Part shown: piece after piece, positions 1 to 7,559 of the stretch | Numbering within the stretch: position 1 is the first letter of the stretch | How the letters are laid out: the number at the start of each line of letters is the position of its first letter | DNA from: CALACW01 sp963627915 | Lineage (GTDB): Bacteria > Bacillota > Clostridia > Oscillospirales > Acutalibacteraceae | Assembly: GCA_963627915.1 (NCBI GenBank) | Contig: CAVGCY010000039.1 | Coordinates: 1 to 46,667 of the forward strand | Reading direction: 5' to 3' | DNA length: 46,667 nucleotides | Made by a program: the position numbers and the translations under genes | Notes under the pieces: generated by a model | The model's input: the letters and a program-made list of their open reading frames with translations, nothing else | Told to the model about the DNA's origin: nothing | The model's database searches: none

Positions 1-2
1 TG

Positions 3-212
3 TACTATGCTCATCCGTACAGTGCTTGGGAAAGAGGCTCAAACGAAAACGCCAACAAGCTAATTCGGCGATTTATTCCCAAGGGCTCCGATATCGGCAA
101 ATTCTCTCATGAGAGAATTAAGTTTATAGAACATTGGATAAATAATTATCCCAGAAAACTATTTGATGGCAAGTCCTCAAATATCCTTGTTGAACAAATT
201 TTTGCCACTTAA
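3..212 (+). pseudogene. IS30-family transposase, C-terminal end (gene runs off the left edge)
   Basis: The frame is open from the window edge and stops at TAA 210-212, giving about 69 residues. It reads YYAHPYSAWERGSNENANK and then RRFIPKG, the signature around the third acidic residue (E of ERGSNEN) of the DDE catalytic triad of IS30-type transposases, followed by a usual C-terminal tail. The protein would cut and join the ends of its element. Only the 3' end is in the window, so whether the rest is intact cannot be judged. The AT-rich stretch after the stop (about 213-260, with TTGCAATTTATA) may hold the right inverted repeat, but without the left end this cannot be confirmed. It forms the left border of the restriction-modification island. 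Confidence 0.85.
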
Positions 213-327
213 CTTTGTGGAATCTTTATATTGCAATTTATATTTTTATGAAAAGCACTATCTTTTTACGGCTTGATGTGCTATTATATTATAGAGTTTA
301 TGTAAGTAAAAAAAAGAGGTGCCGCGA

Positions 328-1176
328 ATGAACCCAGTATTAAAATATAGAGGCGGGAAATCGCGAGAAATTCCCCGCTTTCTGCAGTACATTCCCGACG
401 ACTTTGATAGATACATTGAACCTTTTTTCGGCGGGGGTGCCGTATATTTCCATCTTGAACCCGAAGCCGCTATTATAAATGATGTGAATGAGCGGCTTAT
501 GCGGTTCTATTGGCAACTGCGCGATAATTATCCCGAAATGCGCGTACAGCTTGATGAATTGCAACGCTTGTACGAAGCTAATCAAGCTGCTTTCAAAAGC
601 CTAAAAGCGCAAAAGCCTGACGAACGTGTACCGAATGCGAACGAAGAATTATACTATAGAATGCGGGAACTTTTTAATCACCCCGACGACAGTTATTTAG
701 ACGGTGTTGTATATTTCTTTATTAATAAAACAGCGTATTCCGGCATGATTAGATATAACAGCAATGGCGAGTATAATGTTCCTTTTGGACGCTATCCAAA
801 TCTTAACACACAATTAGTCACAGAGCAACATAGTCAATTATTGCGTGGAGCAGACCTATATGGCCTTGATTACAAGGATATATTTGATATGGCGGGCGAA
901 GATGATTTCATATTCCTTGACCCACCGTATGATTGTGTTTTTAATGACTATGGGAATATTGACATGATGAACGGTTTCGATGAAGCAGAACACAGACGTT
1001 TAGCCGCCGATTTTAGAAACCTACCCTGCCGTGCGCTTATGGTTATAGGAAAGACCCCGCTGACTATGGAGCTGTATGGAGATTATGTTTTTGACGAGTA
1101 TTACAAGAATTATGCTGTGAATATAAAAAACCGTTTCAATAACGATAAAATGCACATTGTTGTAAAGAACTATTAA
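328..1176 (+). CDS. DNA adenine methyltransferase, Dam / M.DpnII-MboI class (D12 family)
   Basis: Transfers a methyl group from S-adenosylmethionine to N6 of adenine, probably in GATC. The N-terminus has NPVLKYRGGKSR and IEPFFGGGAV (SAM-binding motif I, about residues 30-40). The catalytic motif is LDPPYD (D at about 198), the alpha-class order of D12 enzymes. Length is 282 aa, normal for the family. ATG 328 is preferred over the in-frame GTG 319, because AGAGGTG at 315-321 then becomes a ribosome site 6 nt upstream. The endonuclease gene starts 17 bp downstream, so this is the protecting half of a type II restriction-modification pair. Family assignment is firm; GATC specificity is inferred from the class and from the partner. 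Confidence 0.93.
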   Translation: MNPVLKYRGGKSREIPRFLQYIPDDFDRYIEPFFGGGAVYFHLEPEAAIINDVNERLMRFYWQLRDNYPEMRVQLDELQRLYEANQAAFKSLKAQKPDERVPNANEELYYRMRELFNHPDDSYLDGVVYFFINKTAYSGMIRYNSNGEYNVPFGRYPNLNTQLVTEQHSQLLRGADLYGLDYKDIFDMAGEDDFIFLDPPYDCVFNDYGNIDMMNGFDEAEHRRLAADFRNLPCRALMVIGKTPLTMELYGDYVFDEYYKNYAVNIKNRFNNDKMHIVVKNY

Positions 1177-1193
1177 ACCAGGAGGGCGAACGC

Positions 1194-2882
1194 ATGGCAT
1201 ACTTAAAGAATAGAGCATTATTCTTCACAACGTCGCCCCGCACCCCGTCTAAAATGATACCGGAGATACAGTTGTTAAGTGAGCATCTTTCCGGGCAAAA
1301 ATGGAATAAGAAAACGCAGATTGCGTTTATAGATCTTTTAGCAAAATCAGGCTTTTTTGAGGGTAGCGGTTCGTCAAACAATAAAGACTTTAGTGCAAGA
1401 GACAGGATAAACCGAGCGCCAAAATCGTTAGGTTTTGTTGACTTATCCCCGGAAATTCAATTAACTGACGCAGGAAAAGCATTAGTTTATGGAAAGCGCC
1501 CGCAGGAAGTATTCTTGCGTCAACTGTTGAAGTTTCAGTTGCCGTCTCCGTACCATGTTGAAACAGCAGGTATTGAGGGAACTTTCTTTATAAAGCCGTA
1601 TTTGGAGATTATGCGGCTAATCCGGGATTTAGAAAGCCTTTCCTTTGATGAATTGAAAATATTTGCCCTTATGCTGACGGATTATAGGCAGTACGATACC
1701 GTCAAAAAAGCTATTCTTGATTTTCGGGCAGAAAAAGAAGCCCATAGAGGGCAGTATAAAAAATTTGTAGATAAAAAGTGGACAGCAGCACTTTTGCAGA
1801 CTTATTCTGATGACATTTATGCGGGTAATACAAAAACACGAGAGACAACAGATAAAAGCCTTAAAAAGTTCTTAACCACGAAGAAAAGCAATACACGAGA
1901 TTATACCGATGCTTGTTTCAGATACTTGCGCTATACCGGGCTTGTCTCCATTTCTCATAGAAATCGGTCTATTGCTTTTTACCCTGACAAAATAAAGGAA
2001 GTAGATTTCATTCTCGCAACTGTTGACCGTAAACCCGTTTTTGTTGATGATACAGATGGGTATAAAGCATATTTGTTCAATGCTGCTATTCCTGCGCTAT
2101 ATGTTGATAACATCGAAAATGTCATTGACCATTTAATGCGTATAAGCAATTATACACAAAGACAGCTTTCCGGCAAAAGCATTGAAGAACTCAAAGATAT
2201 TCGTGACGCTATTGTTGCAGAACGAAAAGCGGCTGTTATTAGTGCTCAGGTAACAGAAATAAAATCCTATGCCCTGTATTCAGAAATCATTGATACCTTT
2301 AATGAGATTATTTCCGATGGATACTATGACGCACCGCTAATGTTGGAGTATAACACATGGCGAGCAATGACAATGCTTGACGGCGGAAATATTAAGGGGA
2401 ATTTCAAATTTGATGATGTCGGGCAGCCCCTTTCTACCGCGTCCGGGAATATGCCTGATATTGAATGCGACTATGATGATTTCGTTTTGTCTGTAGAAGT
2501 TACAATGCAACAGGGACAGCGCCAATACGAAAGCGAGGGCGAACCCGTAGCGCGGCATTTTGGACAGATGAAGAAACGAACAGTTAAAGACGCATACTGT
2601 CTGTTTATAGCCCCTACTATCAATAAAGCGAGTTTAGCACATTTCTTTGCGCTAAACAAAATAGGTATTTCATACTATGGCGGTAAAACTAAAATCATTC
2701 CGCTTGAATTAGACCAGTTCATGCGGCTGGTAGAAAATTCCTATAATTATCACACACAACCGACCCCGCATAATATCCGGCAGTTTCTCGATGAAGTCAT
2801 GCGACAAGAAGAACTTGCTGTTGATGAAAATGACTGGAATGAAAAAATCCAAAATTGCGTTGCAGAATGGTTAGCAGCGTAA
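1194..2882 (+). CDS. AlwI-family type IIS restriction endonuclease
   Basis: A 562-aa protein that resembles AlwI, PleI and the nicking enzyme BspD6I, whose relatives recognise GGATC or GAGTC and cut a few bases away. The N-terminus reads FFTTSPRTPSKMIPEI. An ARDRINRAPKSLGF stretch near residue 70 matches the DNA-recognition part of BspD6I. The nuclease core is a PD-(D/E)xK fold: E385 (LEYNTW), PD at 421-422 (NMPDIE), E435-V436 (SVEVT) and E448 (ESEGEP), followed by ARHF. All expected metal-binding acids are present, so it is probably active. Start ATG 1194 follows an AGGAGGG ribosome site. It is co-transcribed with the methylase. A GATC-containing target such as GGATC is inferred from the Dam-type partner, not shown. 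Confidence 0.9.
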   Translation: MAYLKNRALFFTTSPRTPSKMIPEIQLLSEHLSGQKWNKKTQIAFIDLLAKSGFFEGSGSSNNKDFSARDRINRAPKSLGFVDLSPEIQLTDAGKALVYGKRPQEVFLRQLLKFQLPSPYHVETAGIEGTFFIKPYLEIMRLIRDLESLSFDELKIFALMLTDYRQYDTVKKAILDFRAEKEAHRGQYKKFVDKKWTAALLQTYSDDIYAGNTKTRETTDKSLKKFLTTKKSNTRDYTDACFRYLRYTGLVSISHRNRSIAFYPDKIKEVDFILATVDRKPVFVDDTDGYKAYLFNAAIPALYVDNIENVIDHLMRISNYTQRQLSGKSIEELKDIRDAIVAERKAAVISAQVTEIKSYALYSEIIDTFNEIISDGYYDAPLMLEYNTWRAMTMLDGGNIKGNFKFDDVGQPLSTASGNMPDIECDYDDFVLSVEVTMQQGQRQYESEGEPVARHFGQMKKRTVKDAYCLFIAPTINKASLAHFFALNKIGISYYGGKTKIIPLELDQFMRLVENSYNYHTQPTPHNIRQFLDEVMRQEELAVDENDWNEKIQNCVAEWLAA

Positions 2883-2941
2883 TATCGAACAATACCCACT
2901 ATCTTCAAGTATCTACTTGCAGATTTAAGCGACAAACAGGC

Positions 2942-3010
2942 ATAGCAAAAGGGAGTCGAAGCGGAAAGAGGGTGGATATAAACCTTATGGGTTCGGCTCT
3001 CTTTTGCTAT
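2942..3010. repeat. 69-bp palindromic MITE-like repeat, copy 1
   Basis: The ends are inverted repeats: ATAGCAAAAGGGAGTCGAA at the left and its complement with one change (TTCGGCTCTCTTTTGCTAT) at the right, around a GCGGAAAGAGGGTGGATATAAACC-type centre that is not self-complementary. The same centre and right arm occur in inverse orientation at 46593-46649. Two copies in opposite orientation, one breaking a gene, indicate a dispersed, probably mobile, non-autonomous repeat. Short open frames running through such repeats are unlikely to be genes. The copy sits 60 bp after the endonuclease stop and may also serve as its transcription stop, because a long hairpin would form in the RNA. Confidence 0.8.
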
Positions 3011-3015
3011 AAGAA

Positions 3016-3054
3016 AACGGCAGAAATCCTTTGTTTTCAAGGGTTTCTGCCGTT
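3016..3054. repeat. Stem-loop next to repeat copy 1 (possible terminator)
   Basis: AACGGCAGAAATCC at 3016 pairs with GGGTTTCTGCCGTT at 3041-3054 (14 bp, one G-T). On the minus strand it is followed by TTCTT and on the plus strand by CTGAATA, so neither side has a strong U-tract. It is more likely a leftover of the locus that existed before the island arrived, or a weak terminator. Confidence 0.4.
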
Positions 3055-3063
3055 CTGAATATA

Positions 3064-3264
3064 CTCCTTTACAGAATAAACATTTATGACAGCGACGGCA
3101 GAAGTATCCACACCGACAGAGTTGTAAATAATTACCTCAACGCAGATTCATTCGGCGAAATAACGTTTAAAACAAATTGCGTCCCATCCGGCAGCCGCGT
3201 TGAAATAACCGCGCTCAACGCTTACTGTATGGAGAGCGAACCGCTTGTTTACACCGGCAAATAA
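3064..3264 (+). pseudogene. 3' remnant of a truncated gene (unknown family)
   Basis: About 65 in-frame residues ending in TAA read like the C-terminal beta-rich extension of a larger protein: RINIYDSDGRSIHTDR, then FGEITFKTNCVPSGSRVEIT and SEPLVYTGK. No ribosome site precedes any in-frame start, and the frame begins just after the hairpin at 3016-3054. The reading frame itself has no stops. The likeliest explanation is that insertion of the island or the repeat removed the 5' part of the gene. I think similar tails occur on metallophosphoesterases, but the parent family is not certain. Confidence 0.5.
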
Positions 3265-3315
3265 CTGAAATAGAAAATTTAAAAACAAATGAAACAAAAA
3301 AATTTCAAAAAACAC

Positions 3316-3344
3316 TTGCATTTATCTTGAATTTCTGCTAATAT
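3316..3344 (+). promoter_or_regulatory. Promoter of rpmB
   Basis: TTGCAT (3316-3321), a 17-bp spacer and an extended -10, TGC-TAATAT (-10 at 3339-3344), about 40 bp before the rpmB start. The -35 is poor (3 of 6), but the TG extension compensates. Confidence 0.55.
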
Positions 3345-3387
3345 AGTTTAGCAATTATAGAAGTATTACGGCGAGGAGGTGCGTACC

Positions 3388-3576
3388 ATGGCAAAGTGTG
3401 ATATCTGCGGTAAGGAAGTTGCTTTCGGCATTAAGGTTTCCCATTCTCACAGAAGATCAAACAGAACATGGAAGCCCAATGTAATGAAAGTTAAGGCTAT
3501 TGTCAACGGCACTCCTAAGAGAGTTCATGTTTGCAGCCGCTGCCTTCGTTCCGGTAAGGTTACAAGAGCAGTCTGA
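3388..3576 (+). CDS. rpmB: 50S ribosomal protein L28
   Basis: A 62-aa basic protein of the large ribosomal subunit. It starts MAKCDICGKEV and has two CxxC pairs (CDIC and CSRC), the zinc-ribbon version common in Bacillota, plus the family motif HSHRRSNRTWKPN. ATG 3388 lies 7-8 nt after a GGCGAGGAGGTG ribosome site, so the in-frame GTG 3379 inside that site is not used. It has its own promoter upstream and a terminator straight after, so it is monocistronic. Confidence 0.97.
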   Translation: MAKCDICGKEVAFGIKVSHSHRRSNRTWKPNVMKVKAIVNGTPKRVHVCSRCLRSGKVTRAV

Positions 3577-3602
3577 TTTACGATTTTGATTCTTACAAAA
3601 AA

Positions 3603-3630
3603 AGCTCCGATTATTTTCGGGGCTATTTTG
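3603..3630 (+). terminator. Rho-independent terminator of rpmB
   Basis: AGCTCCGA (3603-3610) pairs with TCGGGGCT (3617-3624), followed by ATTTTGTTAT. It lies between the rpmB stop and ATG 3655 and argues against any start for the next gene upstream of it. Confidence 0.75.
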
Positions 3631-3654
3631 TTATATATGTTCGGAGTTGATAAA

Positions 3655-4503
3655 ATGGCAAAGGAAATTAAACAGCAGTACCTGTCCGGAGAGCGCGCAA
3701 TGGCTTTTGAAGACGGAGTCGATATATACGACTGCATTTTCGCAGACGGGGAATCGCCGTTAAAGCACGGCAAAAATTTAAAATTATACAGTACTATGTT
3801 CAAATGGAAATATCCGCTCTGGTACTGTGAAAATATATACGCTGTCGGCTGCGCATGGTTTGAAAATGCAAGGGCGGGCGTATGGTATACGAGAAACATG
3901 GAAATTACGGATTCGGAAATAGAAGCTCCGAAGAACTTTCGCAGATGCAAAAACGTAAAAATGAAAAACGTTACCTTTCCCAACGCGTCCGAAACTCTTT
4001 GGGAATGCTGTAATGTTAAAATCGATAACGTAACGGCAAAGGGCGATTATTTCGCAATGAACAGCAAAGATATCGAAATTGACAATCTTACGCTGTACGG
4101 AAATTACAGCTTTGACGGCGGAAAAAATATCACAGTCAAAAATTCAAAGCTCCTTTCAAAGGACGCGTTTTGGAACTGCGAAAACGTCACGGTCGAAAAT
4201 TCGTTTATTTCGGGCGAATATTTAGGCTGGAACTCAAAAAATCTTACGTTTGAAAACTGCACGATAGAGAGCTTGCAGGGACTTTGCTATATAGAAAATC
4301 TCGTTATGAAAAACTGTAAGCTCATAAATACGACTCTTGCGTTTGAATATTCATCCGTCAATGCCGAGATAAATTCCCGCGTCGATTCCGTATTCAACCC
4401 GCTGTCGGGAATTATAAAAGCACGGTCAATAGGAGCGATTACGCTTGACCCGGCAAAAATCGATCCTTCAAAAACAAAAATAATTACGTCCGAAAAGGAA
4501 TAA
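3655..4503 (+). CDS. DUF3737 family protein (right-handed beta-helix-like)
   Basis: A 282-aa protein made of short repeating strands with Asn and aromatic residues, such as NVKMKNVTF, DIEIDNLTL and NITVKNSKL, typical of a parallel beta-helix and of the DUF3737 family. No signal peptide, so it is probably cytoplasmic. The molecular function of the family is unknown to me. ATG 3655 (MAKEIKQQYL) is chosen because GGAG lies 8 nt upstream and the rpmB terminator lies before it; the frame is open further upstream but without support. The aminotransferase gene follows 5 bp after the stop, so the two are probably one transcript. Confidence 0.85.
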   Translation: MAKEIKQQYLSGERAMAFEDGVDIYDCIFADGESPLKHGKNLKLYSTMFKWKYPLWYCENIYAVGCAWFENARAGVWYTRNMEITDSEIEAPKNFRRCKNVKMKNVTFPNASETLWECCNVKIDNVTAKGDYFAMNSKDIEIDNLTLYGNYSFDGGKNITVKNSKLLSKDAFWNCENVTVENSFISGEYLGWNSKNLTFENCTIESLQGLCYIENLVMKNCKLINTTLAFEYSSVNAEINSRVDSVFNPLSGIIKARSIGAITLDPAKIDPSKTKIITSEKE

Positions 4504-4508
4504 TAAAT

Positions 4509-5669
4509 ATGATATACGATTTTGATACGGTAAACGACAGACGTTTTGAATATTCAATGAAATGGGACGTTTCGGACGGCGAACTTCCGATGTGGGTTGC
4601 CGATATGGATTTTAAAACAGCTCCGGAAATAACAAAGGCGATTATAAAACGCGCCGAACACGGCATTTTCGGATACACGGATGTTCCCTCCGAATGGAAA
4701 AACGCAGTTATATCATGGTACAAAAAACGTCATTCACTGATTATCGAACCTGATAGTCTGATGTTTTCGACGGGAGTTGTCGCGACAATATCAAGCCTTG
4801 TAAGAAAACTTACTACGCCGAATGAAAACGTTTTATTGCAGACTCCGGTTTACAATATATTTTTCAACAGCGTCATTAACAACGGACGAAGGGTTCTTAC
4901 ATGTCCTCTAATCTATGACGGAAATAAATATGAGATAAACCTGACCGATTTTGAGGAAAAATTATCGGACAAACAGACGACTCTGTTTATATTATGCAAT
5001 CCCCATAACCCAACGGGTATTATATGGGACAGAGAAACGCTTGCGGCAATCGGAGCGTTGTGCGAAAAATATCACGTCACCGTAATTTCCGATGAAATTC
5101 ACTGCGACTTAACAGATCCGGGACACGATTACGTTCCGTTTTCCTCGGTAAATGACGAGTGCAAATACAACAGCATAACGTGCATTGCTCCGACAAAGAC
5201 CTTCAATATTGCCGGACTTCAGACCTCTGCGGTATATGCTGAGGACGAATACCTTTTTCATAAGACCCGGCGCGCACTCAACACGGACGAGGTCGCAGAA
5301 CCGAATGTTTTCGCAATCACCGCGGCAATCGCAGCTTACAGGCACGGGGAAAAATGGCTTGATGAGCTGAGAGAATATCTGTATTTAAACAAAAAAGAGG
5401 TACGCGGTTTTATTGAAAGAGAGATACCCGAAATTAAGGTTACGGATTCCCACGCAACATATCTTCTATGGCTCGACTGCTCGAAAATATGCAAAAATTC
5501 AGACTTTCTTGCGGATGATATCAGAGCGAAAACAGGTCTGTATCTTTCAAAGGGAAGCGCGTTCGGCTCAGGCGGAGAAGCATTTCTCAGAATGAACGCC
5601 GCCTGCCCGAGAAAAACTCTTATTGACGGACTGAACAGACTTAAAACATATTTTGAATTATCAAAATAA
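4509..5669 (+). CDS. PatB/MalY-type PLP-dependent aminotransferase (probable cystathionine beta-lyase)
   Basis: A class I/II fold-type I PLP enzyme of 386 aa, usual for the family. It starts IYDFDTVNDRRFEYSMKWD, with the subgroup motif PMWVADMDF near residue 30. The cofactor-binding lysine is K230 in APTKTFNIAGLQ. NPHNPTG and SDEIHCDL are the expected PLP-contact motifs. Members split cystathionine or cysteine to pyruvate, ammonia and a thiol, and MalY-type members can also moonlight as regulators. The neighbouring DUF3737 gene gives no metabolic clue. The exact substrate cannot be read from sequence. Confidence 0.93.
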   Translation: MIYDFDTVNDRRFEYSMKWDVSDGELPMWVADMDFKTAPEITKAIIKRAEHGIFGYTDVPSEWKNAVISWYKKRHSLIIEPDSLMFSTGVVATISSLVRKLTTPNENVLLQTPVYNIFFNSVINNGRRVLTCPLIYDGNKYEINLTDFEEKLSDKQTTLFILCNPHNPTGIIWDRETLAAIGALCEKYHVTVISDEIHCDLTDPGHDYVPFSSVNDECKYNSITCIAPTKTFNIAGLQTSAVYAEDEYLFHKTRRALNTDEVAEPNVFAITAAIAAYRHGEKWLDELREYLYLNKKEVRGFIEREIPEIKVTDSHATYLLWLDCSKICKNSDFLADDIRAKTGLYLSKGSAFGSGGEAFLRMNAACPRKTLIDGLNRLKTYFELSK

Positions 5670-5672
5670 AAC

Positions 5673-5720
5673 AAACCGTAAATCGTAATTCCGAAAAGAA
5701 ATGCGATTTACGGTTTTTCT
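5673..5720. terminator. Bidirectional terminator between the aminotransferase and portal genes
   Basis: A perfect 13-bp stem: AAACCGTAAATCG (5673-5685) with CGATTTACGGTTT (5704-5716), followed by TTTTCTG on the plus strand. It separates two converging genes and marks the edge of the prophage remnant. Confidence 0.8.
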
Positions 5721-5730
5721 GTTAATTTAT

Positions 5731-7545
5731 TTAATCAAGCGTGCTTGTCTGCCTTGCGCGTTCCCTTGCCATACGCATCCGCCGGTTTTCACCCGAACGC
5801 GACGGCTCGATTTTTTTATATGATGAGGGAACATAACCGGGATTTTCCTCCGCCATTATTTTATCGTAAATTTCAGGTTCGTATATTCCGGCAAGAGTCA
5901 GCGCGAGAGCCTTATATTCCTCAGCCCTTTCGTTTGCAAGAAAATTACGGTTAATCTTCATAAGAACCGATTCCTTTCTCGAAAAATCCATCATTGAAAC
6001 GGCTGCGGCGGCCTGGTCGGCTCTCGACGGGTCGAAAAATCCCGCGTTATAAAACTGAAGCGCAAGCTCGTTCTGAGCGGCCTTATTATAGGCGGTATTT
6101 TTCTGCGCGGAAACTTCAATATCAAATTCGGGGATTCTGTAACCGATTTCCGTACCGTCGTTCAAAAAAATCTTTTCGCCGGCCAGCATTTTGTCCGAGC
6201 ATAAAATAAAGTCCATTTTTCCGTCTTCTCCGATAATTCTGAATTTTCTCTCCTCGGTGTAGAACTGTCTGATAAGACCGATTACAAGCTTGATAATCTT
6301 TGCATATGCGTTATAAGTATTTTTAAGAAAATCCCTGCTCGTCTTTCCGCTTGCCTCCTGAAGCGCGGCAATCGCGGACGCTGCCGTCACGGCGGAACCC
6401 GTACTGCCGTTATTAACGTCGCGGTTACCGCTCGTCTCCTTAAGCTCGTTTATCTTATTATTGAGAATGCTTACGTATACTCCGTTCAGAACGGGAACGT
6501 CAATAGGCTTTACATGCTTTTCGTCAAGATCACCCTCAACATGTACGATATCATTGCTCCAATCCGCAAATTCATCCTCGTTGATTCCGCCCGACATCTT
6601 CGAAAAATATCTTATTTTGGAACCGATTTTTGCATTTCTGACTATGGCGGCGTTCAGTTCGTCTATCTGAATCTGCGTATCCTTGCATATATCCGTATAA
6701 GAATAACCGCACGGACTTCCCTCAACGGGAAAAAGAACATCGAACACGAACGGATATTTGCCGTGGTCGTAAATACCCTCCGGAAAATGCTCCGGGTCGT
6801 TCTCTGTCGCAAACAGAACGGTATCGCCGACATATTTACAATAATGAACAACGGTTTTTGCTCCGATTTTCTTTTTATAATACCAATCTATCACAAGACT
6901 TTTATCCGTTGTGTCTACATTATCGTCATAACGGTATTTCGTAACGCTCAGCACATTGCGGGAAAAATTGATATTTTTCAAAAAAGGATATTCGCGCACA
7001 AGCGAATCATTGCCGTGAAGCTCGACAGTAAAGAAATTTTCGCTCGACTGAATATCCGTAATGCCCGGCTCCCAAAAGCATGAGAGCAAATCCATTTTTT
7101 TAACGGATATATCGCCAAGCCCGTTAAGCTTGTTTCTGTCCCAAAATACGCCGTAAACGCCCGTACCATGTTTTAATTTATACCACATTGCGTCCGAGTA
7201 TGTCGCGGAAAAATCGTTCTGTTCAAGAATCACGGGAATAACGCCCGACAAAAGCTTCGCCTGTGAAACGTCGTTTTCCTCTCTGGGTAAAATATTCGGT
7301 TCGGGCATGGAATCCATAGCGTCCGCATGCTTTGAAACAAGCACGTTCCACAGCCATGCCGTAGCCGGAGTCTGTTTTTTACCGTTCTCATCGCTCCCCC
7401 ACTGGCGAAGCTTCCAAAACTCCTCGTTCTCGACAATCTTACTTTCGAGCCTGCGCTTACCCGCTCTGTACTTCATAAGAATCTGCGAAGCCTTCTGCAC
7501 CGCAGCCGAATCTACGGGTTTTACAATACCTTCAAATACTTCCAT
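5731..7545 (-). CDS. Phage portal protein
   Basis: A 604-aa protein resembling the large portal proteins of tailed phages (P22-like group in my reading), which form the ring through which DNA enters the capsid. Recognisable parts are the N-terminal FWKLRQWGSDENGK, a central DVLFPVEGSPCGYSYTDI and the following helix region LNAAIVRNAKIGSK, and a Ser/Thr/Ala-rich loop with TGSAVTAASAIAALQEASGK near residue 390. ATG 7545 has AGGAGAG 6 nt upstream. It lies directly downstream of the terminase genes, the usual packaging order. The reading frame is full length and unbroken, but no head or tail gene follows. Confidence 0.85.
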   Translation of the reverse strand: MEVFEGIVKPVDSAAVQKASQILMKYRAGKRRLESKIVENEEFWKLRQWGSDENGKKQTPATAWLWNVLVSKHADAMDSMPEPNILPREENDVSQAKLLSGVIPVILEQNDFSATYSDAMWYKLKHGTGVYGVFWDRNKLNGLGDISVKKMDLLSCFWEPGITDIQSSENFFTVELHGNDSLVREYPFLKNINFSRNVLSVTKYRYDDNVDTTDKSLVIDWYYKKKIGAKTVVHYCKYVGDTVLFATENDPEHFPEGIYDHGKYPFVFDVLFPVEGSPCGYSYTDICKDTQIQIDELNAAIVRNAKIGSKIRYFSKMSGGINEDEFADWSNDIVHVEGDLDEKHVKPIDVPVLNGVYVSILNNKINELKETSGNRDVNNGSTGSAVTAASAIAALQEASGKTSRDFLKNTYNAYAKIIKLVIGLIRQFYTEERKFRIIGEDGKMDFILCSDKMLAGEKIFLNDGTEIGYRIPEFDIEVSAQKNTAYNKAAQNELALQFYNAGFFDPSRADQAAAAVSMMDFSRKESVLMKINRNFLANERAEEYKALALTLAGIYEPEIYDKIMAEENPGYVPSSYKKIEPSRSGENRRMRMARERARQTSTLD

Positions 7546-7559
7546 TTATTACTCTCCTG

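Noticed and set aside
2855..3058. Short frame through the palindromic repeat, ending in a VDINLMGS-type peptide
   Set aside because: The peptide is the translation of the repeat itself and appears again as a similar frame at the other copy. No ribosome site; explained by the repeat.
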